Assembly: GCA_019242135.1 (NCBI GenBank)
Contig: JAFAWC010000184.1
Location: forward strand, 1-9,307
Source: Mycobacteriaceae bacterium
GTDB lineage: Bacteria; Actinomycetota; Actinomycetes; Mycobacteriales; Mycobacteriaceae
Direction of reading: 5' to 3'
DNA length: 9,307 nucleotides
Shown here: positions 1-6,116 of the stretch, one piece after another
Layout of the letters: each line of letters begins with the position of its first letter
How positions within the stretch are numbered: the stretch's first letter is position 1
The notes under the pieces: model-generated
Told to the model about the DNA's origin: nothing
The model's database searches: none
What the model saw: the letters and a program-made list of their open reading frames with translations, nothing else
Made by a program: the position numbers and the translations under genes

Positions 1-1233
1 TATGCCGTAGGCTTGCCGGGCGGGTTCCTGGATGACGGTGCCGCCGGCTTCACGCACCCGGGCCACTGCCTCGCCGATGTCGGCGACCGACCACATCGGC
101 ACGGTGAGCGCAGCCGTGCCGCCGCCGGCGACGCCGGCCATCGGGTGCGTCGCGGTGATCTGCCAGCCATCGTCGACGCGGCCGGGCTCGAAGCTCCAGT
201 GCAGCAGGGGCCCATAGAAATCGCGGAACGCCGCCGCATCGCCGACTTCGTAGGTGACATAGCACAGTTCGCCCGGGCCGGCGCCGTTGAGTTGGGGACG
301 GCGCGCATCGGCGTTGAACCGGACGATCGCGAACGCGGTACCCGCCGGGTCGATCGCGTCTCGCACCGTCCCGAAGCCGTATTGGTGGTCCTCGCCGAGT
401 CGGCCTCCGGCATTGACAACCGCCCGGCCGGCCGCCTCCAAGTCGGAGACCGCGTAGCAGCAGAACAGTTTCGGGCTCCCGGGCACCGAGAACATGCCGA
501 TCGGCTGCTCGGTGTTGGTGACCAGATGCGTCGACGAGTCGTATGTCCAGCCCAGCACGTGGCCGTAGAACGCCGCGGCGCGGTCGGCGTCGGGCGTGCA
601 CACCGAGACGAAACCCAAGTCTCCATGTTCGATGGCCTCACTCGGCGCGCGGACCGGCCCGCTGAGCATCCACCGGTGGCCGAACGGGTCGATGAAAGTG
701 GCGTTACGGTTTCCGTAACTCTCGTAGATCTCCCGCTGCACGACGGCACCGTACGTGCGCGCGCGCTCAAGCGCCGTATCGGTATCCGCAACGGGCAGCA
801 TGAGACTTACTGAGACAGCCTGCGGAGCAGGGGCTTTCAGGCCAAGACCGGGGTGTTCATCGGCAAGGTAGAGGACACCGCCGGCGAGCGCCAGTTCGGC
901 GTGACCGATCCGGCCGTCATCCATCACGATCGGCTCGCCGACGACAACCGCGCTTAACGCGTCGAAGTACCACGCGATCGCGGCTCGGGCGTCGGCGACG
1001 GCCAAGTAGGGGATGGCCGCGGGGCGTGGTGAACTCGGCGCGATGCCGGGTTCGGTCAGTTCGGCAATTACCTGCGTGGTGCCACTCATCTCAACTGCCT
1101 CGGTTCGTGCGGGTAGGGACAGTGCCGATTCGAGCCGGGCGCGCAGGCGAGCCGCGAACACCGGATCCGGCTGTACGGGAGGGTCGTTCGTGCGAAGGAC
1201 GCCCAGCGGGTCGATTGCGTCGGGTGGTGTCAT
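1..1233 (-). CDS. VOC (glyoxalase-like) three-repeat protein, C-terminus off the left edge
   Basis: Reading leftward from ATG 1233–1231, the frame stays open for 411 codons to the window edge, so the C-terminus is missing. About 70 N-terminal residues include a short Arg/Leu-rich helix, PDPVFAARLRARLESAL, at about 23–39. Three vicinal-oxygen-chelate-like modules follow: roughly 75–195 (starting PYLAVADARAAIAWY, ending IDPFGHRWMLSGP), 205–320 (GFVSVCTPDADRAAAFYGHV) and 330 to the edge (CYVTYEVGDAAAFRDFYGP). The AAFY(G)xxLGW pattern is typical of VOC repeats. The start overlaps the sigma-factor stop as ATGA (1230–1233), with GCAGG six bases upstream, so the two genes are probably translationally coupled. 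An internal ATG at 1089 would drop the N-terminal helix and is less likely. No substrate or enzyme activity can be assigned. VOC folds include glyoxalases, dioxygenases and antibiotic-binding proteins. A sigma-linked sensory or partner role is inference from the coupling. Confidence 0.8.
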   Translation of the reverse strand, partial: MTPPDAIDPLGVLRTNDPPVQPDPVFAARLRARLESALSLPARTEAVEMSGTTQVIAELTEPGIAPSSPRPAAIPYLAVADARAAIAWYFDALSAVVVGEPIVMDDGRIGHAELALAGGVLYLADEHPGLGLKAPAPQAVSVSLMLPVADTDTALERARTYGAVVQREIYESYGNRNATFIDPFGHRWMLSGPVRAPSEAIEHGDLGFVSVCTPDADRAAAFYGHVLGWTYDSSTHLVTNTEQPIGMFSVPGSPKLFCCYAVSDLEAAGRAVVNAGGRLGEDHQYGFGTVRDAIDPAGTAFAIVRFNADARRPQLNGAGPGELCYVTYEVGDAAAFRDFYGPLLHWSFEPGRVDDGWQITATHPMAGVAGGGTAALTVPMWSVADIGEAVARVREAGGTVIQEPARQAYGI

Positions 1234-1760
1234 CGCGCACCTGCGTCCTCGTAGTGATTGCGGAAGGAGCGACGGGCTCGGACGAGCAGCGCCTCAGTGG
1301 CGTGCACCGTGCGCCCGATGAGCTCCGCGCACTCGCTGACCGAGCAGTCGTCCATGTAGCGAAGCGTGAGTACCGCGCGATGGGGCTCGGATAACCGCCG
1401 CAACGTGCTCTCGGCCACGATGCGGTCCAGCTCGGCGTCCCAGGGGTCGGTCGGATGAGCTGGTTCCGGCACATCGGCCACCGGTACGGCCACCTCAACC
1501 GCCGACCGGCCGTAGCGCCGCCTGAAGTGATCTGCGAGTTTGTGTCTGGCCACGCCGATCAACCAGGGAACCGTGATCTCGGGCGGAGCGGCCCTGCGGG
1601 CAGTGTCCATCGCGGCCAGAAAGGTCTCCGAGGTGAGGTCCTCGGCGGTGCCGCGATCGGCGCACCGACGCACGAAATAGCCGTATACCGCGGGCAGCGC
1701 CCGGTCGTAGAGCGTCAGGAGCGCACCCGCAGCGTCGGGCGGGCGAGGTTCTGCCGGCAC
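1230..1760 (-). CDS. ECF-type sigma-70 family RNA polymerase sigma factor
   Basis: The open frame extends to an ATG at 1871, but that start would overlap the 3' end of mftR by 44 bp and add about 37 low-complexity residues. GTG 1760–1758 gives a 176-residue protein, the usual ECF size, and lies about 30 bp behind a good ECF promoter match. Region 2 spans LYDRALPAVYGYFVRRCADRG and AEDLTSETFLAAM, followed by the core-binding/−10 helix VPWLIGVARHKLADHFRRRYG. A short linker leads to region 4, with LRRLSEPHRAVLTLRY and the helix-turn-helix CSVSECAELIGRTVHATEAL, then LLVRARRSFR. No anti-sigma gene is visible; the next gene, overlapping by 4 bp, encodes a VOC-repeat protein. The specific ECF group is not assigned. 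Exact start is uncertain; the sigma-factor call is secure. Confidence 0.88.
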   Translation of the reverse strand: MPAEPRPPDAAGALLTLYDRALPAVYGYFVRRCADRGTAEDLTSETFLAAMDTARRAAPPEITVPWLIGVARHKLADHFRRRYGRSAVEVAVPVADVPEPAHPTDPWDAELDRIVAESTLRRLSEPHRAVLTLRYMDDCSVSECAELIGRTVHATEALLVRARRSFRNHYEDAGAR

Positions 1761-1792
1761 ATCCTCATCGTCGCGGCTGGACGCGGAACTCC

Positions 1793-1817
1793 GACGCCCG
1801 GCCGTGAATTTTTTTCC
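1793..1817 (-). promoter_or_regulatory. Candidate ECF-type promoter of the sigma-factor gene (GGAA-N17-CGTC)
   Basis: Minus strand reads GGAA at 1817–1814, then 17 bases that begin with an A-tract, then CGTC at 1796–1793. This matches the general ECF layout GGAAY-N16-CGTY. A transcript starting about 7 bases downstream would leave roughly 27 bases of leader before GTG 1760. Because ECF sigmas often transcribe their own gene, autoregulation is the simplest reading, but short motifs like this occur by chance. Confidence 0.4.
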
Positions 1818-1827
1818 GAACTGCGCG

Positions 1828-2424
1828 CTACAGTGCCGGCGGCACTCCCCAACCGGGCCGGACGACGTCAAACGCGGCCCCGAGCGCCCGGGTCAGGGAA
1901 ACCGAATCGTCGGCCAGCCAATGCTCGTACGCGGAGAGCGCAACGCCGAGCATCGACCACGCCACCGTCTGCGGCACCAGACCGCCCGGCCGTGTCCCGC
2001 ACCGCGTCGCTACGAAATCTGCGATCACGCCGCGCCAGCCGGCGTACATCGTGAGCGAGTAGGCCTGGAGCTCGGTGGTCCGCAGGATCACCTGCATCCG
2101 CAACCGATGGCGGGGCAGCTCGGAGGTGTCAAAGGTATTGAACGACAACAACGCATCGCGCAGTGCCCGCTCGGTGGGTATCGCGGGGTCGACCGCCGCC
2201 AGCAGCTCGCGCAGGTGGTGGAGGTGTGCATCGAAATCACCCCACGGAATCGCGTTCTTCGATGGGTAGTAGCGGAACAACGTGCGGCGGGCGATTCCGG
2301 CGGCCTCGGCGACGTCGTCGACGTTTACGTTGTCGAATCCTCGGCGGGCGAACAGCTCGATCGCCACATCGGTGATCTGGTGGCGCGTGGTCGAGCGACG
2401 CCGGCCTGCGCGAGATTGCGCCAC
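1828..2424 (-). CDS. mftR: MftR, TetR-family repressor of the mycofactocin operon
   Basis: This 198-residue DNA-binding regulator is divergent from mftA. The TetR N-terminal domain is clear: [20 protein letters not shown] (17–36), then the helix-turn-helix [19 protein letters not shown] (38–56). The C-terminal ligand domain includes [20 protein letters not shown] and the end [12 protein letters not shown]. The frame is open far upstream, across the promoter and mftA, so the start must be chosen. GTG 2424–2422 sits six bases behind AAGG within GGAAGGG (2436–2430) and yields the usual family length. MftR is known in mycobacteria to repress the mft genes and to respond to long-chain acyl-CoA; that effector is family knowledge, not visible here. 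Sigma-factor and VOC genes follow on the same strand after about 67 bp, so read-through is possible. Confidence 0.93.
   Translation of the reverse strand: MAQSRAGRRRSTTRHQITDVAIELFARRGFDNVNVDDVAEAAGIARRTLFRYYPSKNAIPWGDFDAHLHHLRELLAAVDPAIPTERALRDALLSFNTFDTSELPRHRLRMQVILRTTELQAYSLTMYAGWRGVIADFVATRCGTRPGGLVPQTVAWSMLGVALSAYEHWLADDSVSLTRALGAAFDVVRPGWGVPPAL
1832..1846. repeat. Perfect 6-bp inverted repeat at the 3' end of mftR
   Basis: AGTGCC (1832–1837), loop GGC, GGCACT (1841–1846) forms a GC-rich hairpin inside the last codons of mftR, just before its TAG at 1830–1828. On the mftR-sense strand it is followed by an A-run rather than a T-run, so it is not an intrinsic terminator. It could slow decay or translation at the mftR–sigma junction, or be chance in GC-rich coding DNA. 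Confidence 0.35.
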
Positions 2425-2460
2425 ATCCGCCCTTCCATTTCGGCACTCGATGCCATATTC

Positions 2461-2477
2461 TGTCGATTCAATCGCCA
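2461..2477. promoter_or_regulatory. Candidate MftR operator, 17-bp imperfect palindrome
   Basis: The sequence TGTCGATTCAATCGCCA pairs CGATT with AATCG about a central C (2469). Two further pairs (T-A, G-C) extend it beyond a single T·C mismatch, giving 7 of 8 paired positions. It lies 43 bp upstream of the mftA start and 45 bp from the mftR start, roughly central in the divergent region, where a TetR-family dimer is expected to bind. Assignment to MftR is inference from position and symmetry. Confidence 0.5.
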
Positions 2478-2496
2478 CTTGTCGAGACCAACCAGC

Positions 2497-2503
2497 AGAA
2501 AGG
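2497..2503 (+). promoter_or_regulatory. mftA ribosome-binding site
   Basis: AGAAAGG lies eight bases upstream of the mftA ATG. It fixes that start and is the best site in the plus-strand operon apart from that of mftC, consistent with abundant precursor synthesis. Confidence 0.65.
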
Positions 2504-2511
2504 CAATCCAG

Positions 2512-2601
2512 ATGGAACCGGATGCCCACGACGACGAAGAGCTCGTCACCGAGACGCTTGTCGAGGAAGTGTCGATCGACGGGATGTGCGGGGTCTACTG
2601 A
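2512..2601 (+). CDS. mftA: MftA, mycofactocin precursor peptide
   Basis: This 29-residue ribosomal precursor has an acidic leader ([19 protein letters not shown]) followed by [10 protein letters not shown], the invariant family C-terminus. In the characterised pathway the leader is bound by MftB. MftC then oxidatively decarboxylates the terminal Tyr29 and crosslinks it to Val28, and MftE releases this modified Val-Tyr end as the small-molecule scaffold. Only the last two residues become product. ATG 2512 has a good ribosome-binding site (AGAAAGG). The frame is open upstream through the promoter but without related sequence. The TGA at 2599–2601 is separated by two bases from the mftB GTG. The C-terminal motif makes the assignment essentially certain despite the size. 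Confidence 0.97.
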   Translation: MEPDAHDDEELVTETLVEEVSIDGMCGVY

Positions 2602-2603
2602 CG

Positions 2604-2897
2604 GTGCGCGCGCAAGGCTCAGGGTCCTTTGACCCTGCGCTCGGCTGGCGATTGCATCCGCAGGTGGCGGTGCGGCCGGAGCGCTTCGGCGCGCTGCTCT
2701 ACCACTTCGGCACGCGAAAGCTGTCGTTTCTGAAGGACCGTACGATGTTGACGATCGTCGAATCGCTGGCTGAGCACACCGACGCTCGCGCGGCCTGCCG
2801 CGCCGCCGGAGTGCACGCCGACGGTGAGCGGCCCTACCTGCGTGCCCTCGAGGTCCTGGCCGCCTCCCGCATGCTGGTGGCCAAGGATCCGCCATGA
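2604..2897 (+). CDS. mftB: MftB, PqqD-like precursor-binding chaperone
   Basis: This small soluble protein (97 residues) binds the MftA leader and delivers it to MftC. Its core [20 protein letters not shown], then [17 protein letters not shown], has the RRE/PqqD winged-helix pattern of the family, followed by helical segments around [11 protein letters not shown] and [19 protein letters not shown] 2604 was chosen because it follows the mftA stop by two bases. A second in-frame GTG at 2586 would lie inside the mftA core-coding region and add six residues. No strong Shine-Dalgarno is present (only GGGG at 2590–2593), so translation probably depends on ribosomes finishing mftA, which would keep MftB below the precursor level. 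The stop overlaps the mftC start as ATGA (2894–2897). Confidence 0.94.
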   Translation: MRAQGSGSFDPALGWRLHPQVAVRPERFGALLYHFGTRKLSFLKDRTMLTIVESLAEHTDARAACRAAGVHADGERPYLRALEVLAASRMLVAKDPP

Positions 2898-4054
2898 CCG
2901 CGGTGCCACGCCTGGTCGAGCAGTTCGAGCGCGGTCTCGATGCGCCGATCTGCCTGACGTGGGAGCTGACGTACGCCTGCAACCTGGCGTGTGTGCACTG
3001 CCTGTCGTCGTCGGGCCGACGCGATCCTGCAGAGCTGACGACGCGCCAGTGTATGGACGTGATCGACGAGCTCGAGCGCATGCAGGTGTTCTACGTCAAC
3101 ATCGGCGGCGGCGAACCAACTGTGCGGCCCGACTTTTGGGAGCTCGTGGACTACGCGACCACCCACCACGTGGGCGTGAAGTTCTCCACCAACGGTGTGC
3201 GCATCACGTCGCAAATCGCCGAGCGGCTCGCCGCCAGCGACTACGTCGACGTGCAGGTTTCACTGGACGGGGCCACCCCCGAGGTGAACGACGCCGTGCG
3301 CGGGCGGGGGTCCTACCACATGGCGCTTCGGGCGCTGGACAACCTCGCGGCCGCGGGCTTCACAGACGCCAAGATCTCGGTGGTGGTGACCCGCCACAAC
3401 GTCGATCAACTCGACGAATTCGCCACACTGGCCCAGCAGTACGGCGCCACGCTCCGGATCACCCGGCTTCGGCCGTCCGGGCGAGGCGCCGACGTCTGGG
3501 AGGACCTGCATCCGACCGGCGAACAGCAGATGCGGCTGTACAGCTGGCTCGTCGAGCGCGGTGAGGGGGTGCTGACCGGGGATTCCTTCTTCCACCTGTC
3601 GCCGCTGGGCCAGCCGGGCGCGCTCGCCGGTCTGAACCTTTGCGGGGCCGGCCGGGTGGTATGCCTGATCGACCCGGTCGGCGACGTGTACGCCTGCCCA
3701 TTCGCCATCCACGACCGCTTCCTCGCCGGAAACGTGCTCAGGGACGGCGGCTTTGACAGTGTGTGGAAGAACGCGCCGTTGTTTCATGAGTTGCGTGAGC
3801 CGCAGGCGGCTGGTGCGTGCGGCAGCTGCGGGCACTACGACAGCTGCCGCGGCGGGTGCATGGCCGCGAAGTTCTTCACCGGTCTGCCGATCGACGGCCC
3901 CGATCCAGAATGCGTCCAGGGTCACGGGTCGTCGGCGCTCGCCGCTGACCGGCGCGTGCCGCGGTCGAGCCGCGATCATTCCCGCCGTGGTCCGGTCCCG
4001 TTGACACTCGGCGCGGGACCGCCGGCGCGGCTGTGCAACGAGAGGCCGGTGTAG
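2894..4054 (+). CDS. mftC: MftC, radical SAM peptide maturase with SPASM domain
   Basis: This 386-residue enzyme modifies the C-terminal Val-Tyr of MftA: oxidative decarboxylation of Tyr, then C–C bond formation to Val giving a lactam ring. The radical SAM CX3CX2C motif is C29-NLA-C33-VH-C36, and GGGEP (71–75) is the SAM-binding strand. The C-terminal SPASM region supplies Cys 250, 257, 268, 309, 312, 318, 322 and 340, enough for two auxiliary Fe–S clusters. The tail ([12 protein letters not shown]… NERPV) is typical of MftC. ATG 2894 overlaps the mftB stop and has AAGGA (2883–2887) six bases upstream. The stop is two bases before the mftD start. The protein is full length with every expected Cys present, so it is probably functional. 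Confidence 0.97.
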   Translation: MTAVPRLVEQFERGLDAPICLTWELTYACNLACVHCLSSSGRRDPAELTTRQCMDVIDELERMQVFYVNIGGGEPTVRPDFWELVDYATTHHVGVKFSTNGVRITSQIAERLAASDYVDVQVSLDGATPEVNDAVRGRGSYHMALRALDNLAAAGFTDAKISVVVTRHNVDQLDEFATLAQQYGATLRITRLRPSGRGADVWEDLHPTGEQQMRLYSWLVERGEGVLTGDSFFHLSPLGQPGALAGLNLCGAGRVVCLIDPVGDVYACPFAIHDRFLAGNVLRDGGFDSVWKNAPLFHELREPQAAGACGSCGHYDSCRGGCMAAKFFTGLPIDGPDPECVQGHGSSALAADRRVPRSSRDHSRRGPVPLTLGAGPPARLCNERPV

Positions 4055-4056
4055 CG

Positions 4057-5247
4057 GTGGCCGACACCTGGTTCGAGACGGTGGCCTTCGCGCAGCAGAA
4101 GGCCAAAAGGCGGCTGCCCAAGCCGGTCTACTCAGCGCTGCTGGCGGCCAGCGAAAAGGGCATCACCGTCGCCGATAATGTCGAGGCGTTCAGCGAACTG
4201 GGGTTCGCACCGCATGTGATCGGGACCACCGAGAAGCGCGACATGTCGACAACCGTCCTCGGCCAGGAGATTTCGCTGCCAGTGGTGATATCGCCGACCG
4301 GCGTGCAGGCTGTGCATCCCGAGGGGGAGGTTGCGGTGGCTCGGGCGGCGACCGCGCGGGGCACCGCGATGGGTCTGTCGTCGTTTGCCAGCAAGCCGAT
4401 CGAAGAGGTGATCGCGGCCAACCCCAAGCTTTTCTTCCAGATCTACTGGCTCGGCGACCGCGAGGCCATCGCGCGGCGGGTGGCTCGCGCCCGGGAGGCC
4501 GGAGCGGTCGCGTTGATCTTGACCACCGACTGGAGTTTCTCGCACGGGCGTGACTGGGGCAGCCCGAAGATTCCCGAGTCGATGAACCTCCGTACCACGG
4601 TGCGGATGATCCCGTCGGGGCTGGTGCGGCCCCATTGGCTGTGGCTGTGGGCCAAGACACTGCGACCGCCGGACCTGCGGGTCCCGAACCAGGCGCCGCG
4701 CGGCGAGTCGGGTCCGCCATTCTTCGCCGCGTACGGGGAATGGATGAGCACCCCGCCGCCGACGTGGGATGACGTCGCGTGGCTGCGCGAGCTGTGGGGC
4801 GGACCGTTCATGCTCAAGGGTGTGATGCGCGTGGATGACGCGAAACGCGCTGTTGACGCCGGTGTTTCAGCGATATCCGTGTCGAACCACGGCGGGAACA
4901 ACCTTGACGGCACGCCGGCCTCCATCCGGGCGCTACCGGCGATCGCCGACGCGGTCGGCGACGAGGTCGAGGTCTTGCTTGACGGTGGCATCCGCCGGGG
5001 CAGCGACGTGGTCAAGGCCCTGGCGTTGGGGGCACGGGCCGTCATGATCGGGCGAGCCTATCTATGGGGTCTTGCGGCCGGCGGACAGGCCGGCGTCGAG
5101 AATGTCCTGGACATCCTTCGCGGGGGGATCGACTCCGCACTGCGCGGGATCAGCAAGGCGTCGATCCATGACCTGACGCCAGACGACATCGTGGTGCCGC
5201 CGGGGTTCACCCGGAACCTCGGGCTGTCGACCGACCAGAGGTCGTGA
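4057..5247 (+). CDS. mftD: MftD, FMN-dependent alpha-hydroxy-acid-dehydrogenase-family enzyme
   Basis: This 396-residue FMN enzyme of the lactate oxidase/glycolate oxidase superfamily (often misannotated lldD). In the mft pathway it oxidatively deaminates AHDP to premycofactocin, giving the α-keto amide that is the redox centre. Visible family elements are SPTGVQAVHPEGEVAVARAA, the FMN/substrate loop FFQIYW (Y130), the lysine in MLKGV (K254), the catalytic-His block SNHGGNNLDG (H278), and the phosphate-binding DGGIRRGSDVVKALALGARA. The usual SNHGGRQLD arginine is Asn281 here, fitting an amine rather than a carboxylate substrate. GTG 4057 was chosen to give VADTWFETVA, the family N-terminus; an in-frame GTG at 4033 would overlap mftC. 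It follows the mftC stop by two bases. Confidence 0.94.
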   Translation: MADTWFETVAFAQQKAKRRLPKPVYSALLAASEKGITVADNVEAFSELGFAPHVIGTTEKRDMSTTVLGQEISLPVVISPTGVQAVHPEGEVAVARAATARGTAMGLSSFASKPIEEVIAANPKLFFQIYWLGDREAIARRVARAREAGAVALILTTDWSFSHGRDWGSPKIPESMNLRTTVRMIPSGLVRPHWLWLWAKTLRPPDLRVPNQAPRGESGPPFFAAYGEWMSTPPPTWDDVAWLRELWGGPFMLKGVMRVDDAKRAVDAGVSAISVSNHGGNNLDGTPASIRALPAIADAVGDEVEVLLDGGIRRGSDVVKALALGARAVMIGRAYLWGLAAGGQAGVENVLDILRGGIDSALRGISKASIHDLTPDDIVVPPGFTRNLGLSTDQRS

Positions 5248-5369
5248 CTCCCGGGGCCGGTGCCTGATACCTGCGTGGCTGGCGGTGCTGGCGTGATTTC
5301 TGGGAGCGGCGACGAAGGAAATTTCGCGGGAAGAAACTTACTCATCGCCGAACACCTGGCGTATCCCAG
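5248..5369 (+). other. mftD–mftE intergenic gap
   Basis: This 122-bp stretch is the only sizeable gap in an otherwise overlapping operon. It holds no open frame with family similarity, no good hairpin-plus-T-run terminator and no tRNA-like structure. A short palindrome GAAATTTC (5318–5325) lies within CGAA-N6-TTCG (5313–5326). The local sequence is more AT-rich than its surroundings, so a secondary promoter for mftEFG is possible but no −35/−10 pair was convincing. No clear Shine-Dalgarno precedes mftE. Confidence 0.6.
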
Positions 5370-6116
5370 ATGAATTCGGCTTACGATCGCTTGGTGGTCT
5401 TCCCCGCAGAGTTAGGGAAGTCGACGTCGAAGCAGCTCGAAGGTTCGTCGCCAACGGTGGTGGTTCCGGTCGGCTCCACTGAACAGCACGGACCGCATCT
5501 GCCACTGGACACCGACGCCCGCATCGCCACCGCGGTCGCAAACGCCGTCGTCACCACCCTCCGGGCCACCGGTTACGCCCCGCCACTCGTAGTTGCTCCG
5601 GCCATCGCCTACGGTGCCAGCGGTGAACACCAGGGCTTCAGCGGAACCGTCTCGATCGGTACCGCCGTCCTCGAAAAGATGCTGGTCGAGTTCGCGCGTT
5701 CGGCGTGCGAATGGGCACAGCGCATCATCTTTATCAACGGACACGGTGGAAATGTCCAGGCACTGACCGCGGCGGTTGTCCTGTTGCGCCACGAAGGCCG
5801 CGACGCCGGCTGGTTCCCCTGCTCAGTATCGTGCAGCGATGCCCACGCGGGCCACACCGAAACATCGATAGTGCTACATCTTTCACCCGAAACCGTGCAC
5901 ATCGACGACCTGCGGGCGGGTAACGTGGCTCCGCTAGCGACCCTAATGCCGGAGATGCGCCGTGGCGGCGTCGCGTCAGTGAGCGAGGTAGGCGTGTTGG
6001 GTGACCCCACCACCGCGACAGCGGCAGCGGGTGCGCGCCTGTTTACCGAGATGGTGGACGCCTGCGCCAGCCGGGTGAAGCGCTGGGCACCCGGTCACGA
6101 TGGGATGCTGCGATGA
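5370..6116 (+). CDS. mftE: MftE, creatininase-family metallopeptidase
   Basis: This 248-residue peptidase cleaves the modified MftA and frees the Val-Tyr-derived AHDP. Creatininase-fold signatures are [20 protein letters not shown], giving metal ligands E38, H40 and D49; FINGHGGN (121–128); and [10 protein letters not shown] with H162 and E164. [13 protein letters not shown] (81–93) is the conserved substrate-side loop. Length and N-terminus ([12 protein letters not shown]) fit MftE, supporting ATG 5370 despite the weak ribosome-binding site. The stop overlaps the mftF start as ATGA (6113–6116). Creatininase itself is excluded by context, since the gene sits between mftD and mftF. All expected ligands are present. 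Confidence 0.95.
   Translation: MNSAYDRLVVFPAELGKSTSKQLEGSSPTVVVPVGSTEQHGPHLPLDTDARIATAVANAVVTTLRATGYAPPLVVAPAIAYGASGEHQGFSGTVSIGTAVLEKMLVEFARSACEWAQRIIFINGHGGNVQALTAAVVLLRHEGRDAGWFPCSVSCSDAHAGHTETSIVLHLSPETVHIDDLRAGNVAPLATLMPEMRRGGVASVSEVGVLGDPTTATAAAGARLFTEMVDACASRVKRWAPGHDGMLR

Larger units (their letters stand above)
2425..2511. promoter_or_regulatory. Divergent mftR/mftA promoter region
   Basis: This 87-bp region must hold the promoters for both mftR and the mftABC operon. It carries the strong mftR ribosome-binding site (2436–2430), a 17-bp palindrome (2461–2477), a direct repeat of TGTCGA (2461–2466 and 2480–2485), a weaker inverted repeat GGCA-N5-TGCC (2442–2454) and the mftA ribosome-binding site (2497–2503). 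TATTCT (2456–2461) is a possible −10 for mftA and touches the palindrome, which would suit repression by occlusion. No convincing −35 was found on either strand. Confidence 0.7.

Noticed and set aside
13..813. 266-codon plus-strand open frame
   Set aside because: It is antisense to the VOC gene, low-complexity and Arg-rich, as expected of a shadow frame in GC-rich DNA; the opposite strand has clear VOC repeats.
1809..1846. AGTGCC-GGC-GGCACT hairpin next to a T7 run as an intrinsic terminator
   Set aside because: On the mftR-sense strand the tract is A-rich, and on the other strand the T-run precedes the hairpin; neither order makes an intrinsic terminator.
1455..2054. 199-codon plus-strand open frame
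   Set aside because: It covers the ends of two well-supported minus-strand genes (sigma and mftR) and has no recognisable domain.
2442..2454. GGCA-N5-TGCC as a second operator
   Set aside because: Arms of four bases in GC-rich DNA are expected by chance and nothing else supports it.
2425..3081. Long minus-strand extension of the mftR frame to 3081
   Set aside because: It runs antisense across the promoter, mftA, mftB and the start of mftC, shows no TetR-like sequence before residue 1 of the GTG 2424 start, and that GTG has a good ribosome-binding site.
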